A stretch of 43,310 bases of DNA from an uncultured Oscillospiraceae bacterium (GCA_944385535.1 CALWXR010000022.1:1-43310); one strand, 5' to 3'; positions 8,129 to 16,137 are shown, numbered from the stretch's first letter. Numbers and translations: made by a program. The notes: generated by a model not told the origin, from the sequence alone.

Positions 8129-9501
8129 GCAGTTTCCTCCTTTCCAGTATCCAGTTTTACACCGCCACCAGCGATACGCTCCAGCAGACGGGGCGGCATA
8201 CCGTTTTCCAAAAGCCGCTTTTGCAGGCTGGCCGAGATCGTGGATACCTTTTGAAACTCGCCATGCACCTTTACCTTGCCATCTTGGATAGAGGTTTCCG
8301 ACACATGATAGCGGTAGAGGGTGTGGAGCTGCCGGGTGCCGTCCTCCAGAATCTCACATTCAGTGATCTCCATGACGCGGCGGCTGTTGTCCTCCAGCTT
8401 CTTCACAAACAGAACGATAGGAAACGCTTCTGTCACCAGGTTATACAGGGTTTTATCGCCCATGTCGTATTTCTGGGTACACAGCGTCACCATACGGTAA
8501 TAGGTTGCTTTGCAGCTATTGGCATGGGTAGTGGTGATAACTGCGTGGCCGGTGCGGGCCGCCTCTTGTGCGGCGAAAGCCTCGGCCGATTTCATCTCAC
8601 CGACACACACAATGTCCGGGTTACAGGTCAGGGCAAACTCCAAAAGGCGCTCCTGATCGTAGTTCTGCTTGGGATCGTCAGAAAAACGGGTAACGGTATG
8701 GACTACATTGTTGATGACATTTCCTTCGGCGTCCTCTTTCACAAGGTCAAATTCGCGGCACCCATTTTCGATGGTGAAGATTCTCTTTTCGTTGGGAATG
8801 GTGGAGAGAATCCAGCTCATCAGCGTGGTTTTACCGCTGCCGGTGGAACCAGTCACACAGATGGACAAACCGAACCGGAGAACTTCGGCCAGAAAGTCCA
8901 GCATTTCGGCGGTGGCTGTCCCGTAGCCAATGAAATCATCACGGCTCAACTTCTTGGGATTCACGATACGAATGGATGCAGCCACACCTTTTTCTTTGTC
9001 CGTGAGCGGATTGCCCAGAACCGTGATACGGATTTTATTGGAGAGATGGCCCACCACACCCGGCTGACTGTTATCCAGAATCATGCCGGACTTATGAAGG
9101 AGTCTGCGGATTACATCAACAGCGTGCTGTGGGGTCTGGAACCGATCTTTGGTGGGAACCACACGCCCGTCCGCATAAGTGATTTTCACATCTTTCCACG
9201 AATTGATGTTAATTTCCTCCACATCATTTGCGAAAAGATAGGGCGTCAAGAAGGAGAACTCGGCCATTTCCGTATAGAGTTTGTCGATCAGTTCCTCATG
9301 GCTCATGCCCTCAACGCCCAGACTGTAATCGTTGAGATACTTTGCGATGTATGCGGTAATCTGCTGGTGCTGCTCCTCCGGGTTATCGGTAATCAGGGTC
9401 GAATACTTGCTGGCGAGATATTCCTGAATCTCTGCCAGCACTTCGGGAAATGTCCGCTTGTTCCTGCTGGTATTGAAGAACAGGTCAATATTACTTGCCA
9501 T
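8125..9501 (-). CDS. tadA: TadA/CpaF secretion ATPase
   Basis: A 458-residue cytoplasmic hexameric ATPase of the VirB11/PulE superfamily that powers Flp pilus extension and retraction. Walker A GSTGSGKTT is at residues 218-226, the Walker B region NPDIVCVGEM near 294-303, and the His box TTTHANS at 323-329; the N-terminal domain ends before LSNKIRITVLG (about 153). Start at 9501, with GGAGGTG upstream, overlapping the TadZ gene by 11 bases. All catalytic motifs are intact. In this element it is the only visible pilus or secretion-type ATPase besides VirD4, because no VirB4 is present in the window. Confidence 0.92.
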   Translation of the reverse strand: MASNIDLFFNTSRNKRTFPEVLAEIQEYLASKYSTLITDNPEEQHQQITAYIAKYLNDYSLGVEGMSHEELIDKLYTEMAEFSFLTPYLFANDVEEININSWKDVKITYADGRVVPTKDRFQTPQHAVDVIRRLLHKSGMILDNSQPGVVGHLSNKIRITVLGNPLTDKEKGVAASIRIVNPKKLSRDDFIGYGTATAEMLDFLAEVLRFGLSICVTGSTGSGKTTLMSWILSTIPNEKRIFTIENGCREFDLVKEDAEGNVINNVVHTVTRFSDDPKQNYDQERLLEFALTCNPDIVCVGEMKSAEAFAAQEAARTGHAVITTTHANSCKATYYRMVTLCTQKYDMGDKTLYNLVTEAFPIVLFVKKLEDNSRRVMEITECEILEDGTRQLHTLYRYHVSETSIQDGKVKVHGEFQKVSTISASLQKRLLENGMPPRLLERIAGGGVKLDTGKEETA

Positions 9502-10246
9502 CTCCGAACACCTCCCCGGCAATAGCGGCAATGACCGGCTCATAGGTCTTGGCCTCTTTACCGGAAAGCGGTTCCAGCAGTTTCAGCGTCGCCGCCTGTT
9601 CCTCCAACGAAGGAAGATACGGCAGCCGGTATTTCACACCGCCAAAGGAGTTCTCGTATTCGCTGCCACCCTGATAAGGGCGCGTGTTGGACAGCACCTT
9701 GATGTGCTGTTCCGGTTTGAACTTTCTGTCAGCAACCAGCGACAGATAGGACGAGAAGTAGGAGATGGCCTTCAGGTCACAGCTGCACACCCGCAGCACA
9801 TCATCCGCCACCTCCAGTGCGGTGGTCGCCAGCACATTGCCGGTCAAAAGGCTGGTGCAGTCCACAATCACATAGTCTGCGATGTGCCGCAGCAGAACCA
9901 GCATATCCACCGCCTTTTCCTTGCTGTACTCCGCATGGGTAAAGACATTTTCACCGGCCTTGTAGCCCAGAAAGCTGATATAGGGGTTTTTCTCACAGGG
10001 AACACAGGTCTTGAGAACCTGTTCCTGCGTCATTCCGGGAGCCGCCAGCAGTTCGCCTACGGACACATCCGGCAGTTTCTTCTCGCTGACCACAGCCGGA
10101 AGCGTGGGCGCCGTCACATCGGTAAACACCAGCACCACATTTTTCTTCCGCTTGGACAATTCCAGGGCCAGTTTGACCGCAGTTACGGTTTTCCCGCCCC
10201 CAGGGCTGCCCCACACAGCAAGCATCTGTTTCTGCTTATTCGCCAT
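9491..10246 (-). CDS. TadZ/CpaE-like P-loop ATPase
   Basis: A 251-residue ParA/MinD-superfamily protein that would localise the Tad machine. The deviant P-loop is GSPGGGKTVT (13-22); the switch region YVIVDCTSLLTGN lies near 135-147. There is no obvious receiver domain, unlike longer CpaE proteins. The start at 10246 is within the overlap with the CpaB gene (11 bases); GGAGG lies 12 bases upstream, a slightly long spacing. Position between cpaB and tadA is the usual Tad order. The polar localisation role is known for the family and inferred here. Confidence 0.8.
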   Translation of the reverse strand: MANKQKQMLAVWGSPGGGKTVTAVKLALELSKRKKNVVLVFTDVTAPTLPAVVSEKKLPDVSVGELLAAPGMTQEQVLKTCVPCEKNPYISFLGYKAGENVFTHAEYSKEKAVDMLVLLRHIADYVIVDCTSLLTGNVLATTALEVADDVLRVCSCDLKAISYFSSYLSLVADRKFKPEQHIKVLSNTRPYQGGSEYENSFGGVKYRLPYLPSLEEQAATLKLLEPLSGKEAKTYEPVIAAIAGEVFGDGK

Positions 10247-11111
10247 CGGTATTCTCAACCTCCTGTTCCTCTGCGGGTTCATTGCCGGCCGCATTATCGC
10301 CGGTGTTGTCGGCCACATTGTTATCATCGGATACCTCACCCTGTTCGCCATCCTGAGCTGCGGTATCTTCCTCCGGCTCCACAAAGAACTGATCCTGAGC
10401 TGCCAGGAACTTTTCGGCGTTCTCACGGGTTCCACGGTACACAAACGCCAGGTGCAGACTGTTGGATTCCTCCAAATGCGCAAGGAGTTGTGCCTGTTCG
10501 GTATTTACCAGCAGGGTAATGGTGGACGGGAGCGATTCTTCGGGATTTTCTTCCTTGTCATTCTGGGGCGCCTGATATTCCTTGTCGGCGCCGGAACTCT
10601 GTGTTGCGGCCAGGACCTCTACATACTTGAGTTCCGGGGGCTGGGTGGTTTCTCCCGTGTCCTTATCGGTTGCAAAGAGCATGATGATGTCACCAGCTTC
10701 CACCTTGCCGGAACCACCTTTGGCAAAGGTGGGAATGGTAACGGAGATCGCCACTTTGGAACCGTCCAGCTTGGTCAGGTACTCGTACTGAGTCAGTGGT
10801 TCAGAAGAAAGCCAGCCGGTGTTTACATCTGTGTTTTTGCGAAGCTCTACATCGGTATATCGGCCTACTACCTCGTCAAGCGATGTGGCAATGGCGTCAG
10901 ACATACCGGACGCGCCTCTGGTGTAGACCTCAACCATATCCGCCGTGATATAGGTGCCACGGGGAATCACCTCGGCTTTCACCCGTACCGCTTCGGTCTG
11001 GGCCTTCAAACCCGCATTGAAAAGGGGCGTGATGCCAAAGCAAACCAGGACGGCCAGCAGGATACAAACCGCACCGATAATCGTCCGGTTTCTGAAAATA
11101 TTCTTGTTCAA
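10236..11111 (-). CDS. cpaB: CpaB/RcpC-like SAF-domain protein
   Basis: A 291-residue protein with an N-terminal membrane helix (about 10-32) and a SAF domain (VRVKAEVIPRGTYITADMVE, about 43-62), followed by a second beta-rich domain with the VEAGDIIMLFAT segment typical of CpaB. The C-terminal 45 residues are a highly acidic, disordered Glu/Asp/Asn tail. In Gram-negative Tad systems CpaB works at the periplasm/secretin interface; in Gram-positives it probably acts in the cell-wall zone. The TTG start at 11111 has GGAGG 7 bases upstream. It lies 18 bases after the prepilin peptidase gene. Confidence 0.82.
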   Translation of the reverse strand: MNKNIFRNRTIIGAVCILLAVLVCFGITPLFNAGLKAQTEAVRVKAEVIPRGTYITADMVEVYTRGASGMSDAIATSLDEVVGRYTDVELRKNTDVNTGWLSSEPLTQYEYLTKLDGSKVAISVTIPTFAKGGSGKVEAGDIIMLFATDKDTGETTQPPELKYVEVLAATQSSGADKEYQAPQNDKEENPEESLPSTITLLVNTEQAQLLAHLEESNSLHLAFVYRGTRENAEKFLAAQDQFFVEPEEDTAAQDGEQGEVSDDNNVADNTGDNAAGNEPAEEQEVENTDGE

Positions 11112-11129
11112 GTTGATACCTCCATTTGT

Positions 11130-11576
11130 TCAGATTACAGCGGCCGCAGCCGCCAGCCAATAAGCAGTTACGCCGCCAATGCAGAAGAATGGGGCAAGTG
11201 GCAGCCGGATGGAAGAAAAGTCCTGCCTGCGTACTCCAAACAGCATCACTCCTGTAAGCACGGCCAGGATCAGAGATAAAATGCTGTGTAGCAAACCAGG
11301 CCACACTCCCAGAACAAAGCCACAAGCCCCCATCAGCTTAATGTCCCCACCGCCAATGGCAAGGGTTTTCCCATGTGTCAGTAATGCAGCCAACAGGTAC
11401 GGACCTCCCGTAACAAGAAGCCCCGCCACAGAAGCGGCGGGGCGCAGCTCTATCAAGCCACAAACTAAAATCATGGCCGGAATCAGATTGGGAATCTCTC
11501 GTTCTTTCATATCCCAGAGCGCAGCACAAGCCAACAGCAGGCCAAATACCACGCCTTTTACAATCAGAGGATTCAT
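11130..11576 (-). CDS. tadV: Prepilin peptidase (TadV/CpaA, peptidase family A24)
   Basis: A 148-residue polytopic inner-membrane aspartic protease that removes prepilin leader peptides. The catalytic aspartates are D22 in AALWDMKEREIPN and D78 in the signature GGGDIKL. It is the short form lacking the N-methylation domain, as usual for TadV. About five to six hydrophobic segments are visible. Its start overlaps the DUF3848 stop by 4 bases (ATGA). Its expected substrates in this element are the pilin-like proteins carrying G-x-G motifs at 5.4, 5.8 and 16.2-16.4 kb. Confidence 0.88.
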   Translation of the reverse strand: MNPLIVKGVVFGLLLACAALWDMKEREIPNLIPAMILVCGLIELRPAASVAGLLVTGGPYLLAALLTHGKTLAIGGGDIKLMGACGFVLGVWPGLLHSILSLILAVLTGVMLFGVRRQDFSSIRLPLAPFFCIGGVTAYWLAAAAAVI

Positions 11577-12292
11577 GGCTCCATATCACCGACCCACTCC
11601 AGATCCGGGTTGTCCAGTATCTCGCTATGCAAATCATAGAAATACCGCAGTTCCGCAGGCGGCTCACCATTGACGTCAAACTCATGGCGGCGAAGTTCAT
11701 TTAACCGTTTTCCCGCTGCTTGCTTTGCCGTGCTTTGGATTCTGTCTATATCCAGATAGGAGTAATCAACTCCCATCCATTCCGTGTAGAGAGCCGCCAA
11801 AGGCTGCGGATAAGACAACAGAGCGTCCGTTTCCCACTCGTCCAACCCTTCCTCCAGATGGCAGAGGAAATCTTCTTTGATGATCTTCTCGTAGGCATGG
11901 TCAAGAATTTCTTTAGGCGGCAGGGCGGCGAGTTCTTCCATACGGGCATCAAACTCGGCTTTGGCCCGTTCATAGAGCAGATCGCCCCGATACTCGGCGC
12001 CTTTGTCCTGAAGGAAGTAGTACACCACTTCGCTGATATTGTTCGGATTCATGCAGCGATCCGGGACGGGGGTATTACGGAATAACCATGCCGATTCCAA
12101 TACATTTTCCATCGCAAGCAGCATATCCCGCTGAATATCGCACAGCGGTATATTTTCCAGCTCTTCTCGGATTGCGAGCATGGTCTGAAGCTGCTCAAAA
12201 TACGGATCACCGGAAGAAAGTTCCTCCGGCGGTCGGGCAAAGCGATGGATTTCCATTTCCAGCTTTTCTTTTAATGCGTCAGTTTCCAGCAT
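11573..12292 (-). CDS. DUF3848-like protein
   Basis: A 239-residue soluble acidic protein. The C-terminal half carries PPKEILDHAYEKIIKEDFLCHLEE, then LLSYPQPLAALYTEW, which matches the DUF3848 pattern found on Bacillota mobile elements. The first 100 residues are helical and not recognised. No catalytic motif is visible. The start has GGAGG 7 bases upstream; its stop overlaps tadV. DUF3848 often travels with DUF3849, and here the two flank the cytosine methyltransferase and the 30-residue peptide, which suggests an accessory anti-defence group placed between the T4SS and Tad modules. Function unknown. Confidence 0.65.
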   Translation of the reverse strand: MLETDALKEKLEMEIHRFARPPEELSSGDPYFEQLQTMLAIREELENIPLCDIQRDMLLAMENVLESAWLFRNTPVPDRCMNPNNISEVVYYFLQDKGAEYRGDLLYERAKAEFDARMEELAALPPKEILDHAYEKIIKEDFLCHLEEGLDEWETDALLSYPQPLAALYTEWMGVDYSYLDIDRIQSTAKQAAGKRLNELRRHEFDVNGEPPAELRYFYDLHSEILDNPDLEWVGDMEP

Positions 12293-12304
12293 GAATCACC
12301 TCCA

Positions 12305-12397
12305 TCACATGATTTGTCGATAGAATACGGCGATGGCGGTCATTGCGACCGCCATGCCGATAAAAATGGGCCACGGGTTCCAATTTTTCTGAAACAT
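12305..12397 (-). CDS. Tiny single-pass membrane peptide (30 aa)
   Basis: A 30-codon ORF, MFQKNWNPWPIFIGMAV then a hydrophobic run ending YRQIM. GGAG lies 7 bases upstream of its ATG, inside the last codons of the methyltransferase gene; the start is 1 base after that gene's stop. Composition (short polar start, about 17 hydrophobic residues, basic end) fits a one-helix inner-membrane peptide. A similar peptide lies at 30028-30123. No family recognised. Confidence 0.6.
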   Translation of the reverse strand: MFQKNWNPWPIFIGMAVAMTAIAVFYRQIM

Positions 12398-12398
12398 C

Positions 12399-13856
12399 TT
12401 ATTCTCCACATTCCAATGCCTTCTGTGCGGCAAGGATTTGTTTCCCAATGGCGTAGATTACAGGAACCGTCACGGAATTACCGGCTTGCCGGTATAGCTG
12501 ATTGTCGCTATTAACTGCCCGTGCCTTATCAAACATCTCGTCCGTAAAGCCTTGCAGTCGCCAGCACTCACGGGGCGTCAACCTGCGGATCAGGCCGCAC
12601 CCGGCAAAAACTGTGCCTTGATTACAAGAGGTTTCCAGCGTCGTGGCAAGGTCTTTGCCGACCCGTCCGCGCCGCGTCTTGCTCTCCGGGAAAGAAAGGT
12701 TGATACTGTCGCCGCAGCGGGCAATATCATATCCTTTCTTTGTCGCTTCTCGAATCTGCATCCCGTAGGGACACTCATCGCAGTCTTGAAATAGCACTCC
12801 ATGCCGATCCTGCGCCGTAACGGTGAAAGACGGCTCCCCGCAGTTCTTGATTCTCCGTCCGTTTTGCCGTTTTTCTTCCCGATCTGGGGTCACGACAGCA
12901 CGGCAACCATAGAACACCCCGGAACTGCCGCCCCAATTACTGATGGTGCGGTTATAGGCGGAGAGGATGCAGCGGGCTTCTCTGGTGAGTTTCGCCTTCC
13001 CGGTGCAAATGTCCACAAAGGACAGAACCGCATCCTTGTCCATCCCTGCGGGAGAGATCAGAACACCGGAATTGTCCCCGCCACGGTTGGTAATGCCGCT
13101 GTTATACTTGGCCTTGATGCAGCGGGCATGATCGGTCAGCTTGGGATTACCATTGCAAAGGTCAACGAAATACAGGCCGGTCTTTCCTCCCCAGCCACCA
13201 GACTGTGCAGCCATTGTTACGCTGATGCCTGCCGGGTCATAGACGCGCTGCCCCTGCATACCACCTATGAGTTGGATAAGAGCTTTGCCACTGCCTGCGG
13301 GGACAGGAAATATTTTGGGTCCGCGTCCGGCTCCAGGATGTCGGCAAGCGACAATGAACACTCGCTCTCGATTTTGAGGGGGGCCGAAATACTTTGTATT
13401 GAGCAGTCCGTATTCGATATGGTAGCCGAGTGAGGCCAGCGTATCGAGAACGGTCGCAAAGTCCCATCCTCCATGAATGGATAGGAGATTCTTAACATTT
13501 TCAAGGACAATCCATGTGGGTCGATTTTCAGGACTTTGGCCTTTGACGAGTTGAGCAAGTGTAAAAAAGAGTCCACTTCTTGCTCCGTCAAGCCCTCGCT
13601 GGCGGCCAGCGACCGAAATATCCTGACACGGGAATCCTCCTGCCCACAGGTCTGCTCTGGGGAGATCTGCGGGGGCGACTTTTGTGATGTCGGCTGCATA
13701 CCATTCATCCTCCTTTACATCGTGAATGGCTCTGTAACTGCGGTCGGCATACTTATCAATCTCACAATGCCCCACACAGCGCATCCCGCATAGCTCAAAG
13801 CCCTTGCGGAAACCGCCGATGCCTGCGAAGAAATCCAGAAATGTCATCTGCTCCAT
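12399..13856 (-). CDS. dcm: Orphan DNA (cytosine-5) methyltransferase
   Basis: A 485-residue C5-cytosine methyltransferase. Motif I is FLDFFAGIGGF (6-16), motif IV GGFPCQDIS with catalytic C77, motif VI ENV (119-121), motif VIII QNRERVFIV (161-169), and the C-terminal motif X GNSVTVPVI. The target-recognition region contains two tandem copies of about 36 residues (around 230-265 and 280-314). No cognate restriction enzyme lies nearby, so it most likely masks the element from host restriction. Start at 13856 (GAGG 6 bases upstream); the GTG at 13868, overlapping the DUF3849 stop, is the alternative. It occupies the place after PrgI where related elements carry VirB4. Confidence 0.93.
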   Translation of the reverse strand: MEQMTFLDFFAGIGGFRKGFELCGMRCVGHCEIDKYADRSYRAIHDVKEDEWYAADITKVAPADLPRADLWAGGFPCQDISVAGRQRGLDGARSGLFFTLAQLVKGQSPENRPTWIVLENVKNLLSIHGGWDFATVLDTLASLGYHIEYGLLNTKYFGPPQNRERVFIVACRHPGAGRGPKIFPVPAGSGKALIQLIGGMQGQRVYDPAGISVTMAAQSGGWGGKTGLYFVDLCNGNPKLTDHARCIKAKYNSGITNRGGDNSGVLISPAGMDKDAVLSFVDICTGKAKLTREARCILSAYNRTISNWGGSSGVFYGCRAVVTPDREEKRQNGRRIKNCGEPSFTVTAQDRHGVLFQDCDECPYGMQIREATKKGYDIARCGDSINLSFPESKTRRGRVGKDLATTLETSCNQGTVFAGCGLIRRLTPRECWRLQGFTDEMFDKARAVNSDNQLYRQAGNSVTVPVIYAIGKQILAAQKALECGE

Positions 13857-13864
13857 CGGCAGCC

Positions 13865-14347
13865 TCACAGTTCTGCCGTCATATCCTCGTCAAGCTCATC
13901 CTGCTCGATTTCATTCATGTGGTTGGTTTCTTCCTGTTCGTTCTCAAGCTCCATCAGCTTCACAAAGACGGCGTTAACAACGCACGGATCAATCTCCGTG
14001 ACATATCGGGTGGTCGGGTCTACCTGATGTGCCTCCCTCGGCTCTCTTGTGTCAGGGAAGTCCGTTTTGCCCGCTCGGTCAAGCACGGCCTGATCGAACC
14101 GTGCGTCCCAATCGGAAAACTGGATAGTACGGGACAGCACATACATCGCCCGTTCTGTTCCATAACAGCGCACCAATTCTTCGATAAAGGCGTCCAGTTC
14201 ACGGGTATTGAAGGCAGTCATGGCCTTATCCTGAATGAAGTTGCGGCAGGACATATTGATGTTGTAGCTGTCACACCAGAGAGCCGCTTCATCCTTTCGG
14301 GCGGCTTCCTCCAGCGAGGGATAGTAGACCGGAATGGTTGCGTACAT
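13865..14347 (-). CDS. DUF3849-like protein
   Basis: A 160-residue soluble protein. The pattern YATIPVYYPSLEEAARKDE, then NINMSCRNFIQDK, LVRCYGTERAMYVLSRTIQFSDWDARFD matches DUF3849, a mobile-element domain of unknown function. The C-terminus is acidic and ends DEDMTAEL, a relaxed version of the acidic E-L tail shared by other accessory proteins here. The start overlaps the PrgI stop by one base (TAATG), and its stop overlaps the GTG option of the methyltransferase. It is therefore translated as part of the T4SS-methyltransferase string. Confidence 0.7.
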   Translation of the reverse strand: MYATIPVYYPSLEEAARKDEAALWCDSYNINMSCRNFIQDKAMTAFNTRELDAFIEELVRCYGTERAMYVLSRTIQFSDWDARFDQAVLDRAGKTDFPDTREPREAHQVDPTTRYVTEIDPCVVNAVFVKLMELENEQEETNHMNEIEQDELDEDMTAEL

Positions 14348-14670
14348 TACTCAAGCCCCCATTCATCCCCGTAACGATACGGGTAGATTTTCTGTCCGCG
14401 TAAAAAGCGAATCAGGTTTTGCACCTGATCTACCACGGACAAGTTGCTCTGGTCTTTGGTCGTCATCATCACAGAGCCAAAGATACCGGCCAGGGCCAGG
14501 ATAACGGTGGTTGTCACATTTCCGGTAAAGAGCCAGGCCAGCGCCGCTATGCCGCCCATCACCAGGGACCCCACAATGGATTGAAAAAGCTGCTTTTTCC
14601 CAAAGCCGGTAAACAGTTCAGCCTCCGGCTTCACGCCCAGAGGGATGTAGAGTTTCAAATCTTCGTCCAT
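14347..14670 (-). CDS. PrgI family (VirB3-like) conjugation membrane protein
   Basis: A 107-residue inner-membrane protein. A short N-terminal strand (DLKLYIPLGVKPEAELF) is followed by two adjacent helices (about 33-52 and 56-72) and a conserved end (RGQKIYPYRYGDEWGLE). This is the PrgI pattern; PrgI corresponds to VirB3 and normally works next to the VirB4 ATPase. The start at 14670 has GGAGG 5 bases upstream; the in-frame GTG 6 bases earlier overlaps the ribosome binding site. The gene usually found immediately downstream, VirB4, is absent here and is replaced by DUF3849 and a methyltransferase. Confidence 0.85.
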   Translation of the reverse strand: MDEDLKLYIPLGVKPEAELFTGFGKKQLFQSIVGSLVMGGIAALAWLFTGNVTTTVILALAGIFGSVMMTTKDQSNLSVVDQVQNLIRFLRGQKIYPYRYGDEWGLE

Positions 14671-14682
14671 TTGCACCTCCTG

Positions 14683-14892
14683 TCAGGAATAGTAATACAG
14701 AATCAGGTCTTTGATCTGCCAGATGGATTCTGCGATGATGTAGAAGATCACCGTGTTGCGGGCGCGCTTTTTATACTGCGCTGCCTGTTCTTCGGCTGCG
14801 GTCAAACGCACCAGGCAGTAGATGAAACGGGCGACCGCACCAACGCGCACAAGCAGGATGATGGCATTTGAAATATCGTCCATTGTCACCAT
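14683..14892 (-). CDS. Small T4SS-associated membrane protein
   Basis: A 69-residue protein with one helix at about 8-28 (AIILLVRVGAVARFIYCLV), a charged loop, and a second hydrophobic segment near the C-terminus (VIFYIIAESIWQIKDLILYY). GAGGTG lies about 7 bases upstream of the ATG. It sits between the VirB6-like gene and PrgI, with 11- and 12-base gaps, so it is almost certainly a subunit or chaperone of the transfer channel. No family recognised; small two-helix proteins at this location are common in related ICEs. Confidence 0.7.
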   Translation of the reverse strand: MVTMDDISNAIILLVRVGAVARFIYCLVRLTAAEEQAAQYKKRARNTVIFYIIAESIWQIKDLILYYYS

Positions 14893-14903
14893 CGGCCATC
14901 ACC

Positions 14904-15740
14904 TCACTTTCCCATGCCTTTGACCATCTGCACCAGCCGTACAGAATGGTATGCGTTGTTGACAATGGCGCCGCCGCCACCGCCACCGGTCGTAATGAGG
15001 AAGTCCTGAAGGAACTTCGGTGTCCGCACCGCAAGAATCATACAGGCCACGCCCCAGAAAATGTGCATATTCATCATCAGGCCAACCCCCAATTTCGCAA
15101 GAGAAACCTGAATCACCACAGAGAGCGCAGACTGGAAGAACTTGCTCATGTAGGGCTTGAACACACCTTTGTCATTGTCAATCAGACCAACGCAGGCCAA
15201 CGGAATACCCACTCGCAAAATCAGGATTTCAAGCCCGCGCATCAGGAATTGGAAATACAGGATGAAATAGACGATGACAAATACCAGGCCAAAGATGGCG
15301 GTTACAAGTCCCATTGTCGAAATGCCGGATACCCAGCCCGCCCAATCATAAGCGGTGGCAAGGCCGATGGCCTCCAACATTTTATTGCTCATTTCCTCTA
15401 CAATCGTGGCAAGCCAGTCATACATGGTGGGAAAGCAGATCGCTACCGCCATTGCCTTGAAGAAGTTTGTGAGAATGGCAATGGGTTCTTCATCTGCATC
15501 CCCGTCTGACCACAACACATAGGTTTCAAAGCCTTTTTTCAGAAACTTCAGCACAATCAGGGACACGCCAAAGCCGAATACAATGTCAAACAGGGATTGA
15601 AACAAATCAACCCCGGCCAAAGTGGACATATACTGCTCTGCGTACAGGGTAAGAGGGATGATCCCTTCCATCAGCCCATCAATGTAGGCGATTGCTCCAT
15701 TCAGCAGGGCCACGATCAGCAGCACTAAGATATATTCCAA
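14904..15740 (-). CDS. TrbL/VirB6-like conjugation channel protein
   Basis: A 278-residue polytopic inner-membrane protein with about six hydrophobic segments and an early Gly/Ala/Ile-rich stretch. It shows SLFDIVFGFGVSLIVLKFLKKGFETYVLW, a central aromatic helix (VFVIVYFILYFQFLMRGLEILILRVGIP) and a Gly-rich loop (TTGGGGGGAIV) near the C-terminus. This is the TrbL/VirB6-like pattern of Clostridial ICEs (CD1112-type). It would form part of the inner-membrane DNA channel. The TTG start at 15740 has GGAGG about 11 bases upstream, just after a GC-rich hairpin. Confidence 0.85.
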   Translation of the reverse strand: MEYILVLLIVALLNGAIAYIDGLMEGIIPLTLYAEQYMSTLAGVDLFQSLFDIVFGFGVSLIVLKFLKKGFETYVLWSDGDADEEPIAILTNFFKAMAVAICFPTMYDWLATIVEEMSNKMLEAIGLATAYDWAGWVSGISTMGLVTAIFGLVFVIVYFILYFQFLMRGLEILILRVGIPLACVGLIDNDKGVFKPYMSKFFQSALSVVIQVSLAKLGVGLMMNMHIFWGVACMILAVRTPKFLQDFLITTGGGGGGAIVNNAYHSVRLVQMVKGMGK

Positions 15741-15760
15741 TCAGCAACCACCTCCTTTCC

Positions 15761-15783
15761 GGGGGCGGCGCTCGGCCGCCCCC
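15761..15783 (-). other. GC-rich hairpin before the VirB6-like gene
   Basis: GGGGGCGGC and GCCGCCCCC form a 9-bp stem with a 5-base loop, in the 72-base gap between the SpoVG stop and the VirB6-like start. On the minus strand it is followed by GGAAAGGAGG, not by a T-run, so it is not a classical terminator. It may instead stabilise mRNA or act as a processing or regulatory structure next to the ribosome binding site. Confidence 0.6.
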
Positions 15784-15812
15784 AATAGGGATTGGAATAT
15801 GGGGGGCAGTAA

Positions 15813-16091
15813 TCAGGACGCAGCAGTTTCCTCGTTCTGCACGGCGGCCTCATACGCTTCCAGTACAGCGGCGGAGAGCTTTGCCCTCAGTTCCTTCGTC
15901 ATGGGGAAGCAATGCTCCACCCACTCGCCCTTGACATTCCGGCGGCTGGGCAGGGACACAAACAGCCCCTTTTCGCCCTCGACGACCCGCACATTCTTCA
16001 CCAGAAAGCAGTCATCCAGGACCACGCTGCACACCGCCCGCAGCTTGTCGGGACCGGTAAAAGTCTTTTTGATTTCCGCTTTGAACTCCAT
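15813..16091 (-). CDS. spoVG: SpoVG family protein
   Basis: A 92-residue homologue of SpoVG, a small DNA- and RNA-binding regulator in Bacillota. The core pattern is visible: a first strand, AVCSVVLDDCFLVKNVRVVEGEKGLFVSLPSRR, then FPMTKELRAKL and a helical tail. The start at 16091 has GGAGG 7 bases upstream; the ORF opens 18 bases earlier, without a site. It lies inside the T4SS cluster between the DUF6133 pilin-like gene and the VirB6-like gene, with a GC-rich hairpin on each side. A regulatory role in transfer-gene expression is plausible but inferred. Confidence 0.9.
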   Translation of the reverse strand: MEFKAEIKKTFTGPDKLRAVCSVVLDDCFLVKNVRVVEGEKGLFVSLPSRRNVKGEWVEHCFPMTKELRAKLSAAVLEAYEAAVQNEETAAS

Positions 16092-16112
16092 TGAAAAACC
16101 TCCTGTCAAAAA

Positions 16113-16137
16113 TTAGGGCGGGGCCGATGGCCCCGCC
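16113..16137 (-). terminator. Intrinsic terminator or attenuator after the DUF6133 gene
   Basis: A perfect 9-bp stem (GGCGGGGCC / GGCCCCGCC, loop of 3; plus-strand 16117-16137) is followed on the minus strand by CTAATTTTTG. It lies in the 60-base gap between the DUF6133 gene stop and the SpoVG start. Transcription must read through it to reach SpoVG, VirB6-like and PrgI, so it probably sets a high pilin-to-machine ratio. Confidence 0.75.

Noticed and set aside
12399-13856. Restriction-modification system
   Set aside because: The cytosine methyltransferase has no endonuclease-like neighbour; adjacent genes are DUF3849, DUF3848 and a 30-residue peptide. Called as an orphan enzyme.
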